A stretch of 13,855 bases of DNA from Parachlamydiaceae bacterium. GTDB lineage: Bacteria; Chlamydiota; Chlamydiia; Chlamydiales; Parachlamydiaceae. The translations under genes were made by a program, and so were the position numbers. Every line of letters begins with the position of its first letter. Position 1 is the first letter of the stretch. Under the pieces are notes generated by a model. That model saw only the letters and a program-made list of their open reading frames with translations, did no database searches and was not told the DNA's origin. The DNA is taken from NCBI GenBank assembly GCA_013698165.1, contig JACCVN010000352.1, forward strand, positions 1 through 13,855, in the 5' to 3' direction. Shown here one piece after another: positions 12,061-13,855 of the stretch.

Positions 12061-13014
12061 ATGAATAAGAGAATTTTTGTTACCGGCGCTGCTGGATTTA
12101 TAGGCTTTCATCTTGCAAGTTTTTTACAAGCACGAGGTGACACTGTTCTCGGGATTGATAATTTCAATTCTTATTACAACCCTGAGCTTAAATTTACCCG
12201 TGCAAAAAAGCTTAAAAATCATGGGATCTCAATTTTAGAAGCCGATATTTGTGAGGGCGAAAAGCTTAGAGAAATCGTGGAAGAATTTGCACCTACCCAT
12301 TTTGTGCATCTGGCAGCTCAGGCAGGTGTGAGGTACTCCCTTACCCATCCCGGTGCATACCTTAAAGCTAACATCGATGGGTTTTTGCAGGTTTTGGAAG
12401 CTTGTCGTCTCAGTACAGGCTTAAAGCTGATTTATGCTTCTTCATCATCTGTCTATGGTCTTAATACGAAGGCCCCCTTTTCAATTCATGACAATACCGA
12501 CCGGCAGGCGAGCCTTTATGGCGTCACAAAGAAAACCAATGAGCTCATGGCACAAACCTACCATCATCTCTACGGGATTCCAGTGACAGGCCTACGATTT
12601 TTCACTGTCTATGGTCCTTGGGGACGGCCCGATATGGCCTATTATAGCTTCACCAAAGCAATCTTAGAAGGACAACCCATTGAAATATATAATGACGGGA
12701 AAATGATGCGTGATTTTACCTACATCGATGATATTGTCAATGGAATTGCCGCTGCAATCGATTTGGGCGCAAAATGCGAGCTCTTTAATCTAGGAAACAA
12801 TCAGCCGATGCAGCTTATGGACCTTGTCAGCTATTTGGAAATGTATCTCAAGAAGAAAGCAATTACAAAATTTCTCCCTATGCAAGCAGGAGACGTACTC
12901 TCAACGTATGCCGATATCGACTACTCCTTCGAGAAATTGAACTTCAAGCCTACAACTTCTTTAAAAGAGGGGATAGGCAAATTTGTCGATTGGTACCGGT
13001 CGGAAATTGGCTAA
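12061..13014 (+). CDS. NAD-dependent nucleotide-sugar epimerase, UDP-glucuronate 4-epimerase-like
   Basis: A short-chain dehydrogenase/reductase of the extended class, 317 residues. It probably interconverts UDP-glucuronate and UDP-galacturonate for lipopolysaccharide or capsule-type glycans, in the cytosol. Motifs: NAD-binding TGAAGFIG (8-15); GIDNFNSYYNPELK (31-44), typical of this epimerase branch; HLAAQAGVRYSL (83-94); active-site YASSSSVYG with Ser128-130; YGVTK with Tyr153 and Lys157; RFFTVYGPWGRPDMAYYSF; and RDFTYIDDIVNGI. The GVRYSL and YGPWGRPDMA signatures favour the CapI/LspL-type glucuronate 4-epimerase over GalE. An AGGGA site sits five bases before the ATG. No glycosyltransferase is adjacent; the MAF-type protein upstream at 3257 is the only other glycan-linked gene in the window. 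The class is secure; substrate is inferred from family signatures. Confidence 0.92.
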   Translation: MNKRIFVTGAAGFIGFHLASFLQARGDTVLGIDNFNSYYNPELKFTRAKKLKNHGISILEADICEGEKLREIVEEFAPTHFVHLAAQAGVRYSLTHPGAYLKANIDGFLQVLEACRLSTGLKLIYASSSSVYGLNTKAPFSIHDNTDRQASLYGVTKKTNELMAQTYHHLYGIPVTGLRFFTVYGPWGRPDMAYYSFTKAILEGQPIEIYNDGKMMRDFTYIDDIVNGIAAAIDLGAKCELFNLGNNQPMQLMDLVSYLEMYLKKKAITKFLPMQAGDVLSTYADIDYSFEKLNFKPTTSLKEGIGKFVDWYRSEIG

Positions 13015-13069
13015 GTCGATTAAGTCGGATCAATTCGATTAATTTGACTAAAATGGACAAATTGGATTT
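13015..13069 (+). repeat. Degenerate 9-base tandem repeat just after the epimerase stop
   Basis: Six head-to-tail units of 9 or 10 bases begin directly after the stop codon: GTCGATTAA, GTCGGATCAA, TTCGATTAA, TTTGACTAA, AATGGACAA, ATTGGATTT. Units diverge progressively to the right, which looks like an old slippage expansion. No gene or clear terminator is seen in the rest of 13070-13186, which is A+T-rich. Confidence 0.55.
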
Positions 13070-13186
13070 GATCTTAACTCTATTATGTCCAGATTCACCT
13101 ATATGGAGTATATATTCTCTTTTAAAAAATTTTGAGAAGTTTTACTCTCCTAAAAAGAATCTATCTATTTACCTTTGGATGTTGCC

Positions 13187-13855
13187 ATGCATGTACTGAT
13201 TTTGGTCTTAGCTCTGTTTTTCACGGGATGCGCAAAGCCCGCTCCACCACCTGTAAAAGTTGTCCAGGAAGAAGAAGTTACCTGGGTTGTCGAGAAAATC
13301 ATGGCTAAATGGAAGCATCGACGAGGGCAGCGGCTCCGACTCGAACACGCCTATGTTTATTTTGGAGATACTATTAAAGGTTTACGGCTAGAGATCTCCT
13401 CTCAAGAGATACTTGAGGTGCCAGAAGCTCGCAATTTGCTCGTTGATTTTGTTGAAGAACTTCTTCGCGATATAAATACTGATCCATTAATTACTTCTCA
13501 ACTAGCTTTAGGGACCTTAACTCCTGACGATTTAAGTATTGTGATGAACTTTGAAAGTTTCTTTGGCAGATATGTCGATCCTTTTTACGTGGGTAATATA
13601 AAACTTAAACGCGGAATTGCCTACTACTATGCTTTCGAACTTAAATATGAAGGCTGGTACGCATGGAAATCACGTGTTGAACCCTACGATAAAACTCGCG
13701 AAATCTCTATCCTTGAACGTGCTGCCGAAAAAGAGGCTGTACAGCAGATCAACGTGGATCATCCTTTCAGTACAGATACCCTTATTCGTGAAGGTATCAT
13801 TGCCCCTGTTAACCAAGATGACTTCTCAGATCCTTCCCCACTTCGCAAATTCTAA
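13187..13855 (+). CDS. Lipoprotein of unknown function (222 aa)
   Basis: I do not recognise a family. I start at the ATG at 13187, preceded by a modest GGAT about eight bases upstream; an in-frame TTG at 13175 has no ribosome site. The protein begins MHVLILVLALFFTGC, a hydrophobic signal ending in a lipobox-like FTGC, so Cys15 should be lipidated. A proline-rich linker (KPAPPPVKVV) follows. The mature domain (about residues 30-220) has charged helices and conserved-looking stretches RLRLEHAYVYFGDTIKGLRLEI, FESFFGRYVDPFYVGNIKLKRG and AYYYAFELKYEGWYAWKSRVEPY, with many tyrosines. It has no other membrane segment. An envelope location on the periplasmic face of either membrane is likely. It ends with TAA at the last base of the window, 172 bases after the epimerase, and may have its own promoter. 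Confidence 0.75.
   Translation: MHVLILVLALFFTGCAKPAPPPVKVVQEEEVTWVVEKIMAKWKHRRGQRLRLEHAYVYFGDTIKGLRLEISSQEILEVPEARNLLVDFVEELLRDINTDPLITSQLALGTLTPDDLSIVMNFESFFGRYVDPFYVGNIKLKRGIAYYYAFELKYEGWYAWKSRVEPYDKTREISILERAAEKEAVQQINVDHPFSTDTLIREGIIAPVNQDDFSDPSPLRKF

Noticed and set aside
13175..13186. TTG start for the lipoprotein
   Set aside because: No ribosome site before it; the ATG at 13187 gives a more typical compact lipoprotein signal.
12990..13199. Plus-strand 69-residue frame after the epimerase
   Set aside because: It starts inside the epimerase in another frame and crosses the 9-mer array; composition looks random.

Overview
The window is ordinary-density bacterial chromosome of about 40% G+C. 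The gene content fits an environmental chlamydia (Parachlamydia/Waddlia/Simkania-like). Pointers are large unassigned secreted or membrane proteins, a small collagen-like surface protein, a response regulator fused to a PP2C phosphatase, long palindromic intergenic repeats, and housekeeping glycolytic genes scattered singly. This taxonomic call is an inference from gene style; there is no rRNA or other decisive marker here. I see no tRNA, rRNA, CRISPR, transposase or phage gene.

Layout. (1) 1-1146: acetate kinase, its 5' end cut by the window. (2) 1334-2777, minus strand: an exported protein of unknown function lies downstream of a secreted collagen-like protein, with a GC-rich hairpin between them. 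(3) 2778-3256: a 479-base gene-free stretch holding two long palindromes that share a short core motif, then a promoter. (4) 3257-5599, plus: a TTG-initiated MAF/DUF115 protein carrying MORN-type repeats at its C-terminus. (5) 5747-9599, minus: a three-gene run of single-domain response regulator, response regulator-PP2C (RsbU/SpoIIE type) phosphatase, and a membrane-anchored kinase-like protein with a CX5R motif near its C-terminus. Two sigma-54-type (-24/-12) promoter matches lie in tandem upstream. (6) 9856-11073, plus: phosphoglycerate kinase, whose stop codon sits in the edge of a 168-bp palindrome. (7) 11279-11896, minus: a HAD-IB phosphatase. (8) 12061-13014, plus: a UDP-glucuronate 4-epimerase-like sugar epimerase. 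(9) 13187-13855, plus: a lipoprotein of unknown function.

How the parts fit. The minus-strand run at 5747-9599 looks like one signalling unit: two phospho-acceptor domains, a Ser/Thr phosphatase output and a kinase-like membrane protein, probably under RpoN control. No histidine kinase is encoded nearby. The MAF protein and the sugar epimerase both suggest surface glycosylation, though they are about 6.5 kb apart and are not an operon. Acetate kinase and phosphoglycerate kinase are the two substrate-level ATP-forming enzymes in the window.

The most unusual structural feature is a dispersed palindromic repeat family with arms resembling CTAGTACACTGTCAAGGTAG. It occurs as a 168-bp full copy, a 61-bp arms-only copy and a single arm. 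It looks like a transposase-less (MITE-like) element.
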